From Blastococcus sp. CPCC 205250 (GTDB lineage Bacteria; Actinomycetota; Actinomycetes; Mycobacteriales; Geodermatophilaceae): 64,000 bases of DNA. Below are positions 1-10,155 of this stretch, piece after piece. Numbering within the stretch: the first letter of the stretch is position 1; each line of letters begins with the position of its first letter. The stretch is from positions 186,001-250,000 of the forward strand of contig NZ_JABGCG010000003.1 in NCBI RefSeq assembly GCF_019799925.1, in the 5' to 3' direction. A model generated the notes under the pieces. That model saw nothing but the letters and a program-made list of their open reading frames with translations, searched no databases and was not told the DNA's origin. Made by a program: the position numbers and the translations under genes.

Positions 1-672
1 CACCACGTAGAGGCTGCTGCCGGCGTCGCGCGCCTCGCGCTCGGCCCGCTTGCGCAGCACGAAGGCGCGCCGCTCCAGCCGGGTGACGCCGTGGCAGACG
101 GCGTTGCCGCCGAAGGCCGACGCGTCGGCGCGGCCACCCATCGTCTCGGCCACGAACAGCTGCGCGAAGTGCGGCATGACGGCGCGCGCGGTCGGGCCGA
201 GGTCGGCGCCGTCGGGGTCCACGGGCACCTCGCGCCAGCCGAGGACGGTCAGGCCCTCCTCGGCGGCCAGGCGGGCGACGTCCTCGACCCGGGCGGCGCG
301 CTCGGCCTCGTCGACGGGGAGGAAGGCGATGCCGACGGCGTACTCGCCCACCGGCGGCAGGTCGAAGTCGACGCTGGCGCGCAGCAGCGCGTCGGGCACC
401 TGGGTGAGGATCCCCGCGCCGTCGCCGCTGTTGGGCTCGGAGCCGGCGGCGCCGCGGTGGTCGAGGTTGTGCAGCGCGGTCAGCCCGGCCGCGACGATCT
501 CGCGGCTCTTGCGGCCCTGGACGTCGGCGACGAACGCGACGCCGCAGGCGTCGGAGTCGTTGGCCGGGTCGTACAGCCCGGCGGCCGGGGGGACGGCCGA
601 GAAGGGGACGGCGGAGGGGGTGCGCCGCGCGGAGCGGTGCCCCGGCGTCGAAGGCGAGGTGGACCCGGTCAT
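1..672 (-). CDS. gltB: Glutamate synthase large subunit, N-terminal part (runs off the left edge)
   Basis: The first 224 residues of the large subunit of glutamate synthase, which makes two glutamates from glutamine and 2-oxoglutarate. The visible part is the N-terminal class II glutamine amidotransferase domain. The sequence DACGVAFVAD places the nucleophile at Cys43, so a propeptide of about 42 residues would be removed, as is known for this family. The conserved stretches LDHRGA and GDGAGI follow. The start is the ATG at 672-670; the upstream part is proline/serine rich and not conserved. The gene is incomplete here; the synthase and FMN domains lie beyond position 1. A 307-bp gap separates it from lgt, so it probably has its own promoter. 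Recognition of the family is firm. Confidence 0.95.
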   Translation of the reverse strand, partial: MTGSTSPSTPGHRSARRTPSAVPFSAVPPAAGLYDPANDSDACGVAFVADVQGRKSREIVAAGLTALHNLDHRGAAGSEPNSGDGAGILTQVPDALLRASVDFDLPPVGEYAVGIAFLPVDEAERAARVEDVARLAAEEGLTVLGWREVPVDPDGADLGPTARAVMPHFAQLFVAETMGGRADASAFGGNAVCHGVTRLERRAFVLRKRAEREARDAGSSLYVV

Positions 673-979
673 GTCACTCCCGTCGTCGGCTGCTTCGCGC
701 GCGCTCGCCGAGGAGGCACGCAGCGGGGCGCGGGGCCCGGCCGGTGGTGGTCAGTGGGGGCGGTGTGCGGAGCAGCGGTCGAGCCCGGCGGGGAGACGTG
801 CCCGGGACCGGTCAGGCTCGAGAGCCCCACGGGTGGTGCCGCGGGGCCGTCGTCCGCGGGGCGACGCTGGCCCGGTCCGACACGTGCGGCCCACCGGGAT
901 CACCAGTGGGTCCGCTGGGAAGCGTACACAGCTGTAACACACGGTCCAGCCGGTTCCGGCACCCCTCCGGCGCGCCCGG
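673..979. other. Intergenic region between lgt and gltB
   Basis: A 307-bp stretch with no convincing gene. It should hold the gltB promoter on the minus strand. The only clear structure is an imperfect palindrome centred on acagctgt at 924-938. No U-tract terminator for lgt was found. Confidence 0.5.
924..938 (-). promoter_or_regulatory. Palindromic site upstream of gltB
   Basis: The 15-bp sequence gtacacagctgtaac contains the perfect 8-bp palindrome acagctgt. It is locally AT-rich in a very GC-rich background and lies about 250 bp upstream of gltB. On the minus strand it begins GTTAC, which matches the first half of a GlnR box (GTnAC-n6-GnAAC), but the second half matches poorly. A nitrogen-regulator site is only a guess. 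Confidence 0.25.
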
Positions 980-1948
980 TCAGCGACCGCCGGAGCGCCC
1001 GTGATCGTCGTCACGTGCGGCCTCGTCGGCGGAGGCATCGGTGCTGGTCACGGGCACGGAGGCACCCGTACCGGAGGCCTCCGGGGCGTCGGTGTCGGGA
1101 TCGTCACGCCTCCCGTCGGAGCCCGGGTCGGAGCCCCGGTCGAGGACCTCCCGCGGGCGGCCGCGCAGGGCCACGGAGTAGGCCAGTGCGGCGAGCCCGA
1201 CGACGATGCAGGTGAAGACGTTGAGCCGGATGCCGAAGAACTCGTTGGCCGGGTCGGTGCGCAGCAGCTCGATCCACAGCCGGCCGGCGCAGTAGAGCGC
1301 GACGTAGAGGGCGAAGGCCCGCCCATGGCCGAGGCGGAAGCGGCGGTCGGCCCACACCACGACCGCGGCGGCGGCCAGGTTCCACAGCAGCTCGTAGAGG
1401 AACGTCGGGTGGAACGTGGCGACGTCGGCGTACTGGTCCGGACGGAACCGCTCGTCGATCTCCAGGCCCCAGGGGAGGTCGGTGGGGCCGCCGAAGAGCT
1501 CCTGGTTGAACCAGTTGCCCAGCCGCCCGACCGCCTGGGCCACCAGCAGGCCCGGGGCGATGGCGTCGGCGAAGGCCGGCAGCGGGACGCCCATCCGGCG
1601 GCAGGCGATCCAGGCGCCCACCCCGCCGAGGGCGATCGCGCCCCAGATGCCCAGGCCGCCCTCCCAGATGGCGAAGGCCCTGAGCGGGTCGCCGCCCTCC
1701 CCGAAGTAGGGCTGCGGGGTGGTGATCACGTGGTAGATGCGGCCGCCGATGATCCCGAAGGGGACGGCCCAGACGGCGATGTCGAGCACCTCGCCCGGCC
1801 GCCCGCCGCGGGCCACCCAGCGCCGCTCGGTGATCCAGCAGGCCAGCACGATGCCGGCGATGATGCTGAGCGCATACGCGCGGATCGGCACCGGACCCAG
1901 CTCCCACACGCCCTGGCTCGGGCTCGGGATGCTCGCCAGCGCGGTCAT
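980..1948 (-). CDS. lgt: Prolipoprotein diacylglyceryl transferase
   Basis: Lgt transfers diacylglycerol from phosphatidylglycerol to the lipobox cysteine of prolipoproteins, the first step of lipoprotein maturation; lspA at 33568 is the second. The 322-residue protein has about seven membrane segments. It carries the signature GRLGNWFNQE at residues 141-150, the GGRIYH motif ending at His73, and the conserved C-terminal CAGRLWIELLR. The last 50 residues are an acidic, Asp/Ser/Thr-rich cytoplasmic tail, longer than in the E. coli protein. The ATG overlaps the trpA stop by 4 bp, so it is translationally coupled as the last gene of the trp run. Lgt next to trpA is common in actinobacteria. Confidence 0.97.
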   Translation of the reverse strand: MTALASIPSPSQGVWELGPVPIRAYALSIIAGIVLACWITERRWVARGGRPGEVLDIAVWAVPFGIIGGRIYHVITTPQPYFGEGGDPLRAFAIWEGGLGIWGAIALGGVGAWIACRRMGVPLPAFADAIAPGLLVAQAVGRLGNWFNQELFGGPTDLPWGLEIDERFRPDQYADVATFHPTFLYELLWNLAAAAVVVWADRRFRLGHGRAFALYVALYCAGRLWIELLRTDPANEFFGIRLNVFTCIVVGLAALAYSVALRGRPREVLDRGSDPGSDGRRDDPDTDAPEASGTGASVPVTSTDASADEAARDDDHGRSGGR

Positions 1949-2784
1949 GCCGGCGCCCCCGCCCGCTGCCGCACGCCGCGGGCGAGGTCCTCCGACAGCC
2001 GGCGCACGCCCTCGACCCCCTCGCCGTCGAGCAGGGGGCGCACATAGGCGGTCCCCACGATGACCCCGTCGGCGAAGCCGGCCACCTCGGCCGCCTGGTC
2101 GCCGTTGGAGACCCCGAGGCCCACGCACACCGGGAGGAGCACGCCGGTGTCGGCGATCGCCTCCCGGGTGCGGGCGACCAGCCGCTCGGCCGCGTCGCTC
2201 ACGGTGGCCCGGGTGCCGGTCACGCCCATGGTGGACGCGGCGTAGACGAAGCCGCGACAGGCCTGCACGGTGGAACGCAGCCGGGCGTCGGTGGACGACG
2301 GCGCGACGAGGAAGACCCGGTCGAGCCCGGCGGCGTCGGACGCGGCGAGCCAGGCCGCGGCCTCGTCGGGGATCAGGTCGGGCGTGATGGCGCCCGCTCC
2401 CCCGGCGGCGGCCAGGTCCGTGGCGAACCGGTCGACGCCGTAGCGCTCGATCGGGTTCCAGTAGCTCATCACGACGGGGACGGCGCCGGCCGCGGCGACC
2501 GCCTCGACCGCCCGGAGCACGTCGCGCAGGCCCACCCCGGCGCGTACGGCGACGTCGACGGCCTGCTGGATGACCGGGCCGTCCATCCCCGGGTCGCTGT
2601 ACGGGACGCCGATCTCCACGATGTCGGCCCCACCCACCCCGCCGGCGTCGGCCCCGCCCTCGACGGCGGCCACCATGGCGGCGATCGAGGCGTCGACGTC
2701 GGGGTAGCCGACCGGCAGGTAGGCGATCAGGGCCGCCCGGTCCTCGTCGCGCGCGGCAGCGATCCGCTGCTGCAGGGCGCTCAT
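1945..2784 (-). CDS. trpA: Tryptophan synthase alpha subunit
   Basis: Cleaves indole-3-glycerol phosphate to indole and glyceraldehyde-3-phosphate, passing indole to TrpB through the tunnel of the alpha2-beta2 complex. 279 residues, TIM barrel. The catalytic acids fall at Glu57 (in [12 protein letters not shown]) and Asp68 (in GMDGP), equivalent to E. coli Glu49 and Asp60. The offset reflects a short Gly/Ala insertion just before this strand, with GGAD occurring twice (residues 43-54). The phosphate-binding glycine-rich loops late in the protein are present. It overlaps trpB and lgt by 4 bp on either side. Confidence 0.97.
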   Translation of the reverse strand: MSALQQRIAAARDEDRAALIAYLPVGYPDVDASIAAMVAAVEGGADAGGVGGADIVEIGVPYSDPGMDGPVIQQAVDVAVRAGVGLRDVLRAVEAVAAAGAVPVVMSYWNPIERYGVDRFATDLAAAGGAGAITPDLIPDEAAAWLAASDAAGLDRVFLVAPSSTDARLRSTVQACRGFVYAASTMGVTGTRATVSDAAERLVARTREAIADTGVLLPVCVGLGVSNGDQAAEVAGFADGVIVGTAYVRPLLDGEGVEGVRRLSEDLARGVRQRAGAPA

Positions 2785-4130
2785 GCCTGCTCCCCCGCGT
2801 CCTGGCCGTCGACGGCCTCGTGGTTGGTGACCGCGCCCTCGGTGGGCTGCTGGTCGGTGTCCATCCCCGGGCCCGGGTCGACCTCCTCGCGGTCCCCCAG
2901 CCCGAACCAGCGCGACGCCGTCTCGACGTCCTTGTCGCCGCGGCCGGAGAGGTTGACCAGGAGCAGCGCCTCCGGGCCCAGCTCGCGGCCCAGCCGCATG
3001 ACCCCGGCCAGGGCGTGCGCGGACTCGATCGCCGGGATGATCCCCTCGGTCCGGCAGAGCAGGGCGAAGGCCTCCATGGCCTCGGCGTCGGTGACCGGCC
3101 GGTACTCGGCCCGGCCGATGTCGTGCAGGTGGGAGTGCTCCGGGCCGACGCCCGGGTAGTCCAGGCCCGCGCTGATCGAGTGCGACTCGATCGTCTGGCC
3201 GTTGTCGTCCTGCAGCAGGTAGGAGCGGGCCCCGTGCAGCACACCGGGCGTCCCGCCGGTGATCGTGGCCGCGTGCCGCCCGGTCTCGACGCCGTCGCCG
3301 GCCGCCTCGAGGCCGATCAGCCGGACGCCGGCGTCGGGGACGAAGGCCGTGAAGATCCCGATCGCGTTCGAGCCGCCGCCCACGCAGGCGAGCACGGCGT
3401 CGGGCAGCCGGCCCTCCCGCTCGAGCACCTGCTCCCGCGCCTCGTCGCCGATGACGCGCTGGAAGTCGCGGACCATCGCCGGGAACGGGTGCGGGCCGGC
3501 GACGGTGCCGAAGACGTAGTTGGTCGTCTCGACGTTGGTCACCCAGTCGCGGAAGGCCTCGTTGATCGCGTCCTTGAGGGTGCGCGAGCCGGTGGTGACG
3601 GGGATGACCTCGGCGCCCAGCAGGCGCATGCGGGCGACGTTGAGCGCCTGCCGGCGGGTGTCCTCCTCGCCCATGTAGACCGTGCAGGACAGCCCCATGA
3701 GCGCCGCCGCCGTCGCCGTCGCCACGCCGTGCTGGCCGGCCCCGGTCTCGGCGATCACCCGGGACTTGCCGATCCGCTTGGTGAGCAGCGCCTGGCCGAG
3801 CACGTTGTTGATCTTGTGCGAGCCGGTGTGGTTGAGGTCCTCGCGCTTGAGCAGGACCCGGGCACCACCGCAGTGCTCGGCGAACCCGGGGACCTCCGTC
3901 ACCGGGCTGGGGCGGCCGGTGTAGTCACGCTGGAGCCGGGCGAACTCCTCGACGAACGCGGGGTCGACCTTCATGGCCTCGTAGGCCGCGGTGAGCTCGT
4001 CGAGGGCGGCGATCAGCGCCTCCGGGACGAACCGGCCCCCGAAGATCCCGAAGTGCCCCGTCGCGTCCGGCCAGGCCGGCGCCGCCGGCGCGAGTCGCGG
4101 CTCGGGCGGGGAGACGGCACTGGTGGTCAT
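2781..4130 (-). CDS. trpB: Tryptophan synthase beta subunit
   Basis: PLP enzyme joining indole and serine to make tryptophan. 449 residues. The Schiff-base lysine is Lys106 in [13 protein letters not shown] and the PLP phosphate-binding loop GGGSNAIG is present. GRFVPE and the C-terminal SGRGDKD are also conserved. About 35 extra acidic residues follow the conserved end; their role is unknown. The ATG at 4130 is the natural start because the family core begins soon after. A 54-bp gap separates it from trpC upstream, and it overlaps trpA by 4 bp. Confidence 0.97.
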   Translation of the reverse strand: MTTSAVSPPEPRLAPAAPAWPDATGHFGIFGGRFVPEALIAALDELTAAYEAMKVDPAFVEEFARLQRDYTGRPSPVTEVPGFAEHCGGARVLLKREDLNHTGSHKINNVLGQALLTKRIGKSRVIAETGAGQHGVATATAAALMGLSCTVYMGEEDTRRQALNVARMRLLGAEVIPVTTGSRTLKDAINEAFRDWVTNVETTNYVFGTVAGPHPFPAMVRDFQRVIGDEAREQVLEREGRLPDAVLACVGGGSNAIGIFTAFVPDAGVRLIGLEAAGDGVETGRHAATITGGTPGVLHGARSYLLQDDNGQTIESHSISAGLDYPGVGPEHSHLHDIGRAEYRPVTDAEAMEAFALLCRTEGIIPAIESAHALAGVMRLGRELGPEALLLVNLSGRGDKDVETASRWFGLGDREEVDPGPGMDTDQQPTEGAVTNHEAVDGQDAGEQA

Positions 4131-4184
4131 GCCCCCAGTGTCGCGCGCCGGGGGGACGATCCGGTGGAGGGGTACCCGGGCGGG

Positions 4185-4994
4185 TCAGCGGCTGGGGCGC
4201 GGGGTGGCCGGGTGCGACCCGGCGGTGACCAGGTCGGCCACCGCCTGGCGTGCGTCGCCGGCGGTCACCAGCCCCTCCCCCACGAGGACGGCGTCGGCGC
4301 CGGCCGCGGCGTAGGAGATCAGGTCGTGCGGGCCGCGCACGCCGGACTCGGCGACCTTGACCACGGTGGAGGGCAGCCCGGGGGCGATCCGCTCGAAGGT
4401 CGAGCGGTCGACCTGCAGGGTGGTGAGGTCGCGGGCGTTGACCCCGATCACCGAGGCCCCGGCGTCCAGCGCCCGGTCGGCCTCGGCCTCGGTGTGCACC
4501 TCGACGAGCGCGGTCATGCCGAGGGACTCGACCCGCTCCAGCAGCCCGAGCAGCACGTTCTGCTCCAGGGCGGCGACGATGAGCAGGACGACGTCGGCGC
4601 CGTACGCGCGGGCCTCGTGCACCTGGTAGCTGCTGACGACGAAGTCCTTGCACAGCACCGGGACGTCGACGGCGGCCCGGACGGCGGCGAGGTCGGCGTG
4701 GCTGCCCCCGAAGCGGCGGCGCTCGGTGAGCACGCTGATCACCCGGGCGCCGCCGGCGGCGTACTGGCCGGCCAGGACCGCGGGGTCGGGGATGTCGGCC
4801 AGCGCGCCCTTGGACGGGCTCTGCCGCTTCACCTCGGCGATGACGCCGACCCCGGGGGCCCGCAGTGCGGCCTGGGCGTCGAGCGCGGGACGCGCGTCGC
4901 GAGCGGCGGCCATGACCTCCGCGAGGGGGGTCGCCGACTCGCGTGCGGCCAGTTCCTCCCGCACGCCGGCGACGATGTCGTCGAGGACGTTCAC
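4185..4994 (-). CDS. trpC: Indole-3-glycerol phosphate synthase
   Basis: Converts CdRP to indole-3-glycerol phosphate, the step before tryptophan synthase. 269 residues, a free-standing TrpC with no TrpF domain fused. The signature [11 protein letters not shown] is at residues 53-63 and contains the catalytic lysine region. GVNARDL and the C-terminal GEGLV phosphate loop follow. The start is a GTG at 4994 with a strong GGAGGAGG ribosome-binding sequence a few bases upstream. Since no trpF lies in the cluster, the isomerase step is expected to be done by the PriA-type HisA at 16281. Confidence 0.97.
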   Translation of the reverse strand: MNVLDDIVAGVREELAARESATPLAEVMAAARDARPALDAQAALRAPGVGVIAEVKRQSPSKGALADIPDPAVLAGQYAAGGARVISVLTERRRFGGSHADLAAVRAAVDVPVLCKDFVVSSYQVHEARAYGADVVLLIVAALEQNVLLGLLERVESLGMTALVEVHTEAEADRALDAGASVIGVNARDLTTLQVDRSTFERIAPGLPSTVVKVAESGVRGPHDLISYAAAGADAVLVGEGLVTAGDARQAVADLVTAGSHPATPRPSR

Positions 4995-5108
4995 GACCCC
5001 TCCTCCGTGCTGATCGTCGAGGCGACAGACGCTGCCGGGCGACGGAGATCACGCGTGTACGCCCTGGTGCGGGGTACCTCCGGCCAGTTGCCCGATCGGG
5101 GTCCCACT

Positions 5109-5765
5109 CTAGATGCGGCCCCCGTCGCCCCCTGCCGGGGGTGCGGGTGTGCCCCCGGCCGGGGCCGGCGGCTCCTCGTGCCCGGCGGTGGGGTCCTCGC
5201 CCCGGTCCAGGGCCCGCCAGGCGTCCAGGGCGGAGTCCTCGCGGGTGCCGGCGGCCGCCGGGGCGGCCACCGCCGTCCGCTCGTAGCGGCGTCCCATCCC
5301 GCTCCAGGAGGGGCCGCGCAGGACGGCGAGCGCGCCCGCCGCGATGCCCAGCACGCCCGCGGCCACGGTGAGCGCCGGCCAGGCGCCCGACCGGCTGATC
5401 TCCAGGGCCGTCGCACCCGCCGCGGCGCCGTCGGAGAGGTCGGCCAGGCCCGGGTCGGTGGTCAGCGCCCGCACCCCCGACCAGAGCAGCGTGCCGCCGC
5501 CGACGCAGGCCAGCAGCCCCACGACCTGCCGGCCGCGGCCCCGGACGGCGAGCACGGCGACCGCCGCGGCGAGCAGCAACAGCCCGCACGCGGGCACCAG
5601 CGCGGCGAGCTCGCTGCCGGTGAGCGTCTCGGTGACCGGTGGCAGCGGCGGCTCCCGGCCCACCGTGGCCGTGGCCCAGGTCTGCCCGCCGGCCGAGACG
5701 GCGAGCCCGCCGGCCACCGCCAGACCCGCCACGGCGGCGGCCGTCTCCCGCCGCTGTCCGGTCAC
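5109..5765 (-). CDS. Trp biosynthesis-associated membrane protein (TIGR02234-like)
   Basis: A 218-residue protein with about four membrane helices: an N-terminal pair flanking a loop with GGQTWATATV, then two more around residues 80-100 and 130-160. A charged, proline-rich C-terminal tail follows. The GQ-W motif after helix 1 and the position between trpE and trpC match the actinobacterial 'trp operon membrane protein' family. Its function is unknown; a link to Trp synthesis rests on location only. The GTG start at 5765 overlaps the trpE stop by 4 bp, which is why that start was chosen. It is followed by a 114-bp gap before trpC. Confidence 0.85.
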   Translation of the reverse strand: MTGQRRETAAAVAGLAVAGGLAVSAGGQTWATATVGREPPLPPVTETLTGSELAALVPACGLLLLAAAVAVLAVRGRGRQVVGLLACVGGGTLLWSGVRALTTDPGLADLSDGAAAGATALEISRSGAWPALTVAAGVLGIAAGALAVLRGPSWSGMGRRYERTAVAAPAAAGTREDSALDAWRALDRGEDPTAGHEEPPAPAGGTPAPPAGGDGGRI

Positions 5766-7282
5766 GAGAGCTCGCGCATCCCCTCGGCCGCGGCGATCGC
5801 CGACAGCACCGCCCGCGCCTTGTGCCGGGTCTCGGCCTCCTCGGTCGCCGGGTCGCTGTCGGCCACCACCCCGGCGCCGGCCTGCACGTAGGCCCGCCCC
5901 TGGTGCAGCACCGCCGTCCGGATCGCGATGGCCATGTCCAGGTCGCCGCTGGCGTCGACGTAGCCCACGGTGCCGGCGTACAGCGCCCGCCGGGTCGGCT
6001 CCAGCGACTCGATGATCTCCATGGCCCGCGGCTTGGGCGCCCCGGACACCGTGCCCGCGGGGAACGTCGCGTCGAAGACGTCGAGGGCGTCCCACTCGGG
6101 GGCGACCTCGCCGGCGACGGTGGACACCAGGTGCATGACGTGGCTGTAGTGCTCGATGCGCATGAAGTCCGGCACCTCGACCGTGCCCGGCACGCACACC
6201 CGGCCGAGGTCGTTGCGCGCCAGGTCGACCAGCATCACGTGCTCGGCGCGCTCCTTGGGGTCGGCCAGCAGCCCCTCGGCCAGGCGGGCGTCCTCCTCGG
6301 GGGTGGCACCGCGCGGCCGGGTGCCGGCCGGCGGGTGCACCACCGCCGAGCGGCCGGTGACGGTGACCAGCGCCTCGGGCGAGGAGCCGACGACGTCGAA
6401 CGGCGTCTCCCGGCCGGCGAAGCGCAGCAGGTACATGTACGGCGAGGGGTTGGTCGCCCGGAGCACCCGGTACAGGTCGAGCGCGTCGACGTCGGTGGCC
6501 ACCTCGAACCGCTGGGCGAGCACCACCTGGAAGGCGTCGCCGGCCCGGATGTGCTCGCGCACCCGCTCCACGCCGTCGGCGTAGACGCCGGGCGCCATGT
6601 TGCTGGTGACCGGCGGCGGGTCGGCGGGGGTGAAGGCCGCGAGGCCCGCGGGGGCGGACTTCGCCAGGGCCGCGGCCATGTCGTCGATGCGGGCGACGGC
6701 GTCGTCCCAGGCCGCGCCCGGGTCGGCCGCCCGGAACGCGTTGGCGATGAGCAGCACGCTGCCCTCGCTGTGGTCCACGACGACCAGGTCGGTCACCAGC
6801 AGCATCGCCAGCTCGGGCATGCCCAGGTCGTCGGTGGCCAGCTCGGGCAGCCGCTCCAGCCGCCGGACGACGTCGTAGCCCAGGTACCCGACCAGCCCGC
6901 CGGTGAGCGGGGGCAGCCCCGGCGTGCGCGGGGTGCGCAGCCGGCGGGCCAGCGTGCGGACGGCGGCCAGCGGGTCGGCCGGCAGGTCGTCGGTGAGCCC
7001 GGGCAGCGGGTCGCCCAGCCACTCGCTGGCGCCGTCCCGCTCGGTGAGCACGCCGGCGCTGCGGACGCCGACGAAGCTGTACCGCGCCCACTGGCGGCCC
7101 TGCTCGGCGGACTCCAGCAGCACCGTCCCCGGCCGGTTGCCGGCCAGCGTCCGGTACACCCCCACCGCGGTCAGGCCGTCGGCCAGCAGCCGGCGCACCA
7201 CCGGGACCATCACCGCGGACCCGCCCGCCCCGTCGGGCGCGGCGAACTCCTCGCGGCTCGGATACGTCTCCCCCAGCCTCAT
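5762..7282 (-). CDS. trpE: Anthranilate synthase component I
   Basis: Converts chorismate plus ammonia to anthranilate, the committed step of tryptophan synthesis, with a glutaminase partner (TrpG) that is not in this window. 506 residues. The motif LLES at 55-58 belongs to the Trp feedback-binding site. The chorismate-binding domain is seen in the second half, with [18 protein letters not shown] and YAGTVGY. The ATG at 7282 overlaps the hisI stop by 4 bp. There is no room for a Trp leader peptide or attenuator directly upstream; regulation probably acts at the hisI promoter or by feedback inhibition. Confidence 0.97.
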   Translation of the reverse strand: MRLGETYPSREEFAAPDGAGGSAVMVPVVRRLLADGLTAVGVYRTLAGNRPGTVLLESAEQGRQWARYSFVGVRSAGVLTERDGASEWLGDPLPGLTDDLPADPLAAVRTLARRLRTPRTPGLPPLTGGLVGYLGYDVVRRLERLPELATDDLGMPELAMLLVTDLVVVDHSEGSVLLIANAFRAADPGAAWDDAVARIDDMAAALAKSAPAGLAAFTPADPPPVTSNMAPGVYADGVERVREHIRAGDAFQVVLAQRFEVATDVDALDLYRVLRATNPSPYMYLLRFAGRETPFDVVGSSPEALVTVTGRSAVVHPPAGTRPRGATPEEDARLAEGLLADPKERAEHVMLVDLARNDLGRVCVPGTVEVPDFMRIEHYSHVMHLVSTVAGEVAPEWDALDVFDATFPAGTVSGAPKPRAMEIIESLEPTRRALYAGTVGYVDASGDLDMAIAIRTAVLHQGRAYVQAGAGVVADSDPATEEAETRHKARAVLSAIAAAEGMRELS

Positions 7283-7653
7283 GCCGGCGCCCCCACGGTC
7301 GCCGGCAGGACGCGGAAGAAGCAGCTGCGCTCGCCGGTGTGGCAGGCCGCGCCCTCCTGGTCGACGAGCACCAGCAGCGCGTCGCCGTCGCAGTCGACGC
7401 GCACCTCGCGGACCCACTGGCGGTGTCCGGAGGTCTCGCCCTTGACCCAGTACTCCTGCCGGCTGCGCGACCAGTAGGTGGCCCGGCCGGAGGTGAGCGT
7501 GCGGCGCAGCGCCTCGTCGTCCATCCACGCGACCATGAGCACCTCGCCGCTGTCGTGCTGCTGCACGACGGCGGCCACCAGACCGGCGGGGTCGCGGCGC
7601 AGCAGGGCGGCGACGGCCGGGTCGAGGGCGGGGGCGGGCGGAACGGCGGTCAT
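7279..7653 (-). CDS. hisI: Phosphoribosyl-AMP cyclohydrolase
   Basis: Third step of histidine synthesis, hydrolysing the adenine ring of PR-AMP. 124 residues, cyclohydrolase domain only; there is no HisE domain. The conserved block [10 protein letters not shown], then [18 protein letters not shown], and the Zn/Mg-binding residues in the VDCDGD and [10 protein letters not shown] segments are intact. The ATG at 7653 has GGGAGG upstream at about 9 nt. hisI heading a trpE operon, away from the other his genes, is an arrangement also seen in other actinobacteria. Confidence 0.96.
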   Translation of the reverse strand: MTAVPPAPALDPAVAALLRRDPAGLVAAVVQQHDSGEVLMVAWMDDEALRRTLTSGRATYWSRSRQEYWVKGETSGHRQWVREVRVDCDGDALLVLVDQEGAACHTGERSCFFRVLPATVGAPA

Positions 7654-7702
7654 GCCCCGATCCTCCCCCGTCAGGAGCCGGCGGAGGACACCGGCGTCGG
7701 CG

Positions 7703-8407
7703 TCAGCCGCCCGGGCGCCCGGCGCCGAACCACTCCCGCGACGCGCGCGTGAGCAGCAGGCCCAGCCCGACGGCCGGTCCGGCGGCGAACACCAGGGCGC
7801 CGAAGACCAGCACCGGGACGGCGTCGTCGGGGCCGGGGACGTCGGCGAGCACGCCGACGATGCGCACCGCCCAGTGGAGGGCGAGCAGCACCTGCGCGGC
7901 GAGCGCCGCGAGCAGGGCGAGCCAGCTGCCGCGGTCCCGCCGGTTCAGCGCGAGCACGCCGGTGGCGACCAGGGCGACGACGGAGGCGAACTGCACCCAC
8001 GCCAGGACGCGGGCCTCGTCGGCGATCGCGGCGGCGCGCGGGTCGACGGTGCCGTCGATGTCCAGGTCGATGCCGAGGACCGAGGCGAACAGCAGCAGGT
8101 AGGCCGAGGCGAAGGCGACGATCGCGGCCTGCACGATCGCGAGCACCGAGGCGGTGACGACCTGCCCGGGGCGGCGCGGGCCGGCCGGCCCGGGCGCGGG
8201 CCAGCCGTAGCCGGGGTGGCCGTAGCCGGGCGGCCCGTAGGCCGGAGGTGCGTAGGGGGCGGGGGCGGGGTACCCGGGCTGCCCGTAGGCCGTCGGGTAC
8301 GGGGCCGCCGGGTAGACGCTCGTCGGGTACGCGGGCGGGCCGCTGTAGGGGGCGCCCTGCTCCGTCGGCGTGTCCGGGTCGGCCCAGGGGTCGCGCGGTG
8401 CGGTCAC
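7703..8407 (-). CDS. Membrane protein with Pro/Gly/Tyr-rich N-terminus
   Basis: 234 residues, no family recognised with certainty. Residues 1-80 are a low-complexity cytoplasmic region rich in P, G, Y and A, with repeated PPAYG/PGYG-type units. Then come about four membrane helices separated by short loops. Such layouts are common in actinobacterial cell-envelope proteins of unknown function. The GTG at 8407 overlaps the stop of the FAD dehydrogenase by 4 bp (GTGA), which sets the start and suggests coupled translation. It lies 49 bp upstream of hisI, so it may be transcribed with the hisI-trp run. Confidence 0.8.
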   Translation of the reverse strand: MTAPRDPWADPDTPTEQGAPYSGPPAYPTSVYPAAPYPTAYGQPGYPAPAPYAPPAYGPPGYGHPGYGWPAPGPAGPRRPGQVVTASVLAIVQAAIVAFASAYLLLFASVLGIDLDIDGTVDPRAAAIADEARVLAWVQFASVVALVATGVLALNRRDRGSWLALLAALAAQVLLALHWAVRIVGVLADVPGPDDAVPVLVFGALVFAAGPAVGLGLLLTRASREWFGAGRPGG

Positions 8408-10056
8408 AGGTCGGCCGCCAGCGCCCGGCCCGCCGTGCGCCCGGAGAACAGGCAGCCGCCGAGGAAGGTGCCCTCCAGCGAGCGGTAGCCGTGCATGCCG
8501 CCGCCACCGAAGCCGGCGACCTCGCCGGCGGCGTACAGGCCGGGGAACGGGTCGCCGCCGGGCCGCAGCACCCGGCCGGACAGGTCGGTCTCCAGGCCGC
8601 CGAGGGTCTTGCGGGTGAGCAGGTTCAGGCGGACGGCGATGAGCGGGCCGGCCTCCGGGTCCAGCAGCCGGTGCGGCGGCGCGACGCGGATGAGCTTGTC
8701 GCCGAGGTAGTTGCGGGCGCCGCGGATGGCGGTCACCTGCAGGTCCTTGGTGAACGGGTGCGCGACCTCGCGGTCGCGCGCCACGACCTCCTCCTCGACC
8801 CGGGCCAGCGGCACCTCCGGGCGCCCGCCGGTGATGCGGTTCATCCCGGCGACCAGCTCGGGCAGCGTCCGGGCGACGACGAAGTCCTCGCCGCGGTCGA
8901 GGAAGGCCTGGACCGGCCCGGCCACCCCGGACCTCACCCGGTTGAGCAGGAGCTTGAGGTCCTTGCCGGTGAGGTCGGGGTTCTGCTCGGAGCCCGACAG
9001 CGCGAACTCCTTCTCGACGATCTTCTCGGTCGCCACGAACCAGGTGTGCTCGTACCCGGTCTGCCCGATGTGGGCCAGCGTGCCGAGGGTGTCGAAGCCG
9101 GGGAACAGCGGCACGGGTAGCCGCGTGCCGGTGGCGTCGAGCCACAGCGACGAGGGCCCGGGCAGGATCCGGATGCCGTGCCGCGACCACACCGGGGAGT
9201 GGTTGGCGATGCCCTCGGTGTAGTGCCACATGCGGTCCCGGTTGATCAGGTGCCCGCCGGCGGCCTCGGTGGCCTCGAGCATGTGCCCGTCGACGTGGGC
9301 GGGGACGCCGGAGAGCAGCCGCTCGGGGGCCGGACCGAGCCGCGCCGGCCAGTTGCGGCGGACCAGCTCGTGGTTGCCCCCGATGCCTCCGGAGGTGACG
9401 ACGACGGCCTGCGCGCTGACCTCGAACTGCTCGACCTCCACCCGGGAGCTCGCCTCACCGCGGGCGACGTCGCTGGGCTCGAGCACCGCCCCGCGCACGC
9501 CGGTCACCGCGCCGTCGGAGACGACCAGCTCCGTCACCCGGGAACGGAAGCGCAGCTCGACCAGCCCGCGGTCGACCGCGGCGCGCACGCGGCGGGCGAA
9601 GGGCTCGACGATGCCGGGACCGGTGCCCCAGACGATGTGGAAGCGGGGCACGGAGTTGCCGTGGCCGGTGGCGGTGTAGCCGCCGCGCTCGGCCCAGCCG
9701 ACGACCGGGAAGAACCCGATGCCCTGCGAGCGCAGCCACGCGCGCTTCTCGCCGGCGGCGAACTGCAGGTAGGCCTCGGCCCACCGGCGGGGCCAGTGGT
9801 CCTCGGGGCGGTCGAACGCCGCCGTGCCGAACCAGTCCTGGCGGGCCAGCTCCAGGGAGTCGTGGACGCGCAGCCGGCGCTGCTCCGGGGAGTCGACCAG
9901 GAACAGGCCACCGAAGGACCACCAGGCCTGGCCACCGAACGAGGCCTCCGGCTCCTGCTCCAGCAGCACGACCCGCTTGCCGGCGTCGGCCAGCTCCGCG
10001 GTCGCCACCAGCCCGGCCAGGCCGGCGCCCACCACCACGACGTCTGTCTCGCTCAC
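8404..10056 (-). CDS. FAD-binding dehydrogenase (ketosteroid dehydrogenase/fumarate reductase-like flavoprotein)
   Basis: 550 residues. The N-terminus holds the dinucleotide-binding VVVVGAGLAGLVA. The C-terminus has the second FAD contact GLYAAGEVAGFGGGG followed by LEGTFLGGCLFSGR. This is the FAD_binding_2 fold shared by succinate dehydrogenase, fumarate reductase and 3-ketosteroid dehydrogenases; it resembles the mycobacterial 'FAD-binding dehydrogenase' group. The substrate is unknown. A GTG at 10062 is possible, but I prefer the GTG at 10056. It sits 7 nt after TAGCGT, the -10 spacing expected for a leaderless transcript in actinobacteria, and leaves the FAD motif close to the N-terminus. 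Confidence 0.9.
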   Translation of the reverse strand: MSETDVVVVGAGLAGLVATAELADAGKRVVLLEQEPEASFGGQAWWSFGGLFLVDSPEQRRLRVHDSLELARQDWFGTAAFDRPEDHWPRRWAEAYLQFAAGEKRAWLRSQGIGFFPVVGWAERGGYTATGHGNSVPRFHIVWGTGPGIVEPFARRVRAAVDRGLVELRFRSRVTELVVSDGAVTGVRGAVLEPSDVARGEASSRVEVEQFEVSAQAVVVTSGGIGGNHELVRRNWPARLGPAPERLLSGVPAHVDGHMLEATEAAGGHLINRDRMWHYTEGIANHSPVWSRHGIRILPGPSSLWLDATGTRLPVPLFPGFDTLGTLAHIGQTGYEHTWFVATEKIVEKEFALSGSEQNPDLTGKDLKLLLNRVRSGVAGPVQAFLDRGEDFVVARTLPELVAGMNRITGGRPEVPLARVEEEVVARDREVAHPFTKDLQVTAIRGARNYLGDKLIRVAPPHRLLDPEAGPLIAVRLNLLTRKTLGGLETDLSGRVLRPGGDPFPGLYAAGEVAGFGGGGMHGYRSLEGTFLGGCLFSGRTAGRALAADL

Positions 10057-10155
10057 GGGCACGACGCTAGCGGGCGTGGGCGCAGGGGCGGCCGCGCCAC
10101 GGGGGGCGGCCCGGGGTCAGGCCGGGGTCGGGCCGGGGTCAGGCCGCCGGGCGGG

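Noticed and set aside
1948..3244. Upstream extension of the lgt frame across trpA and trpB
   Set aside because: The extension is an Arg/Pro-rich shadow; the ATG at 1948 overlapping the trpA stop is the real start.
7654..7702. Possible Trp leader peptide/attenuator before hisI-trpE
   Set aside because: Only 49 bp lie between the genes, with no run of Trp codons and no alternative hairpins.
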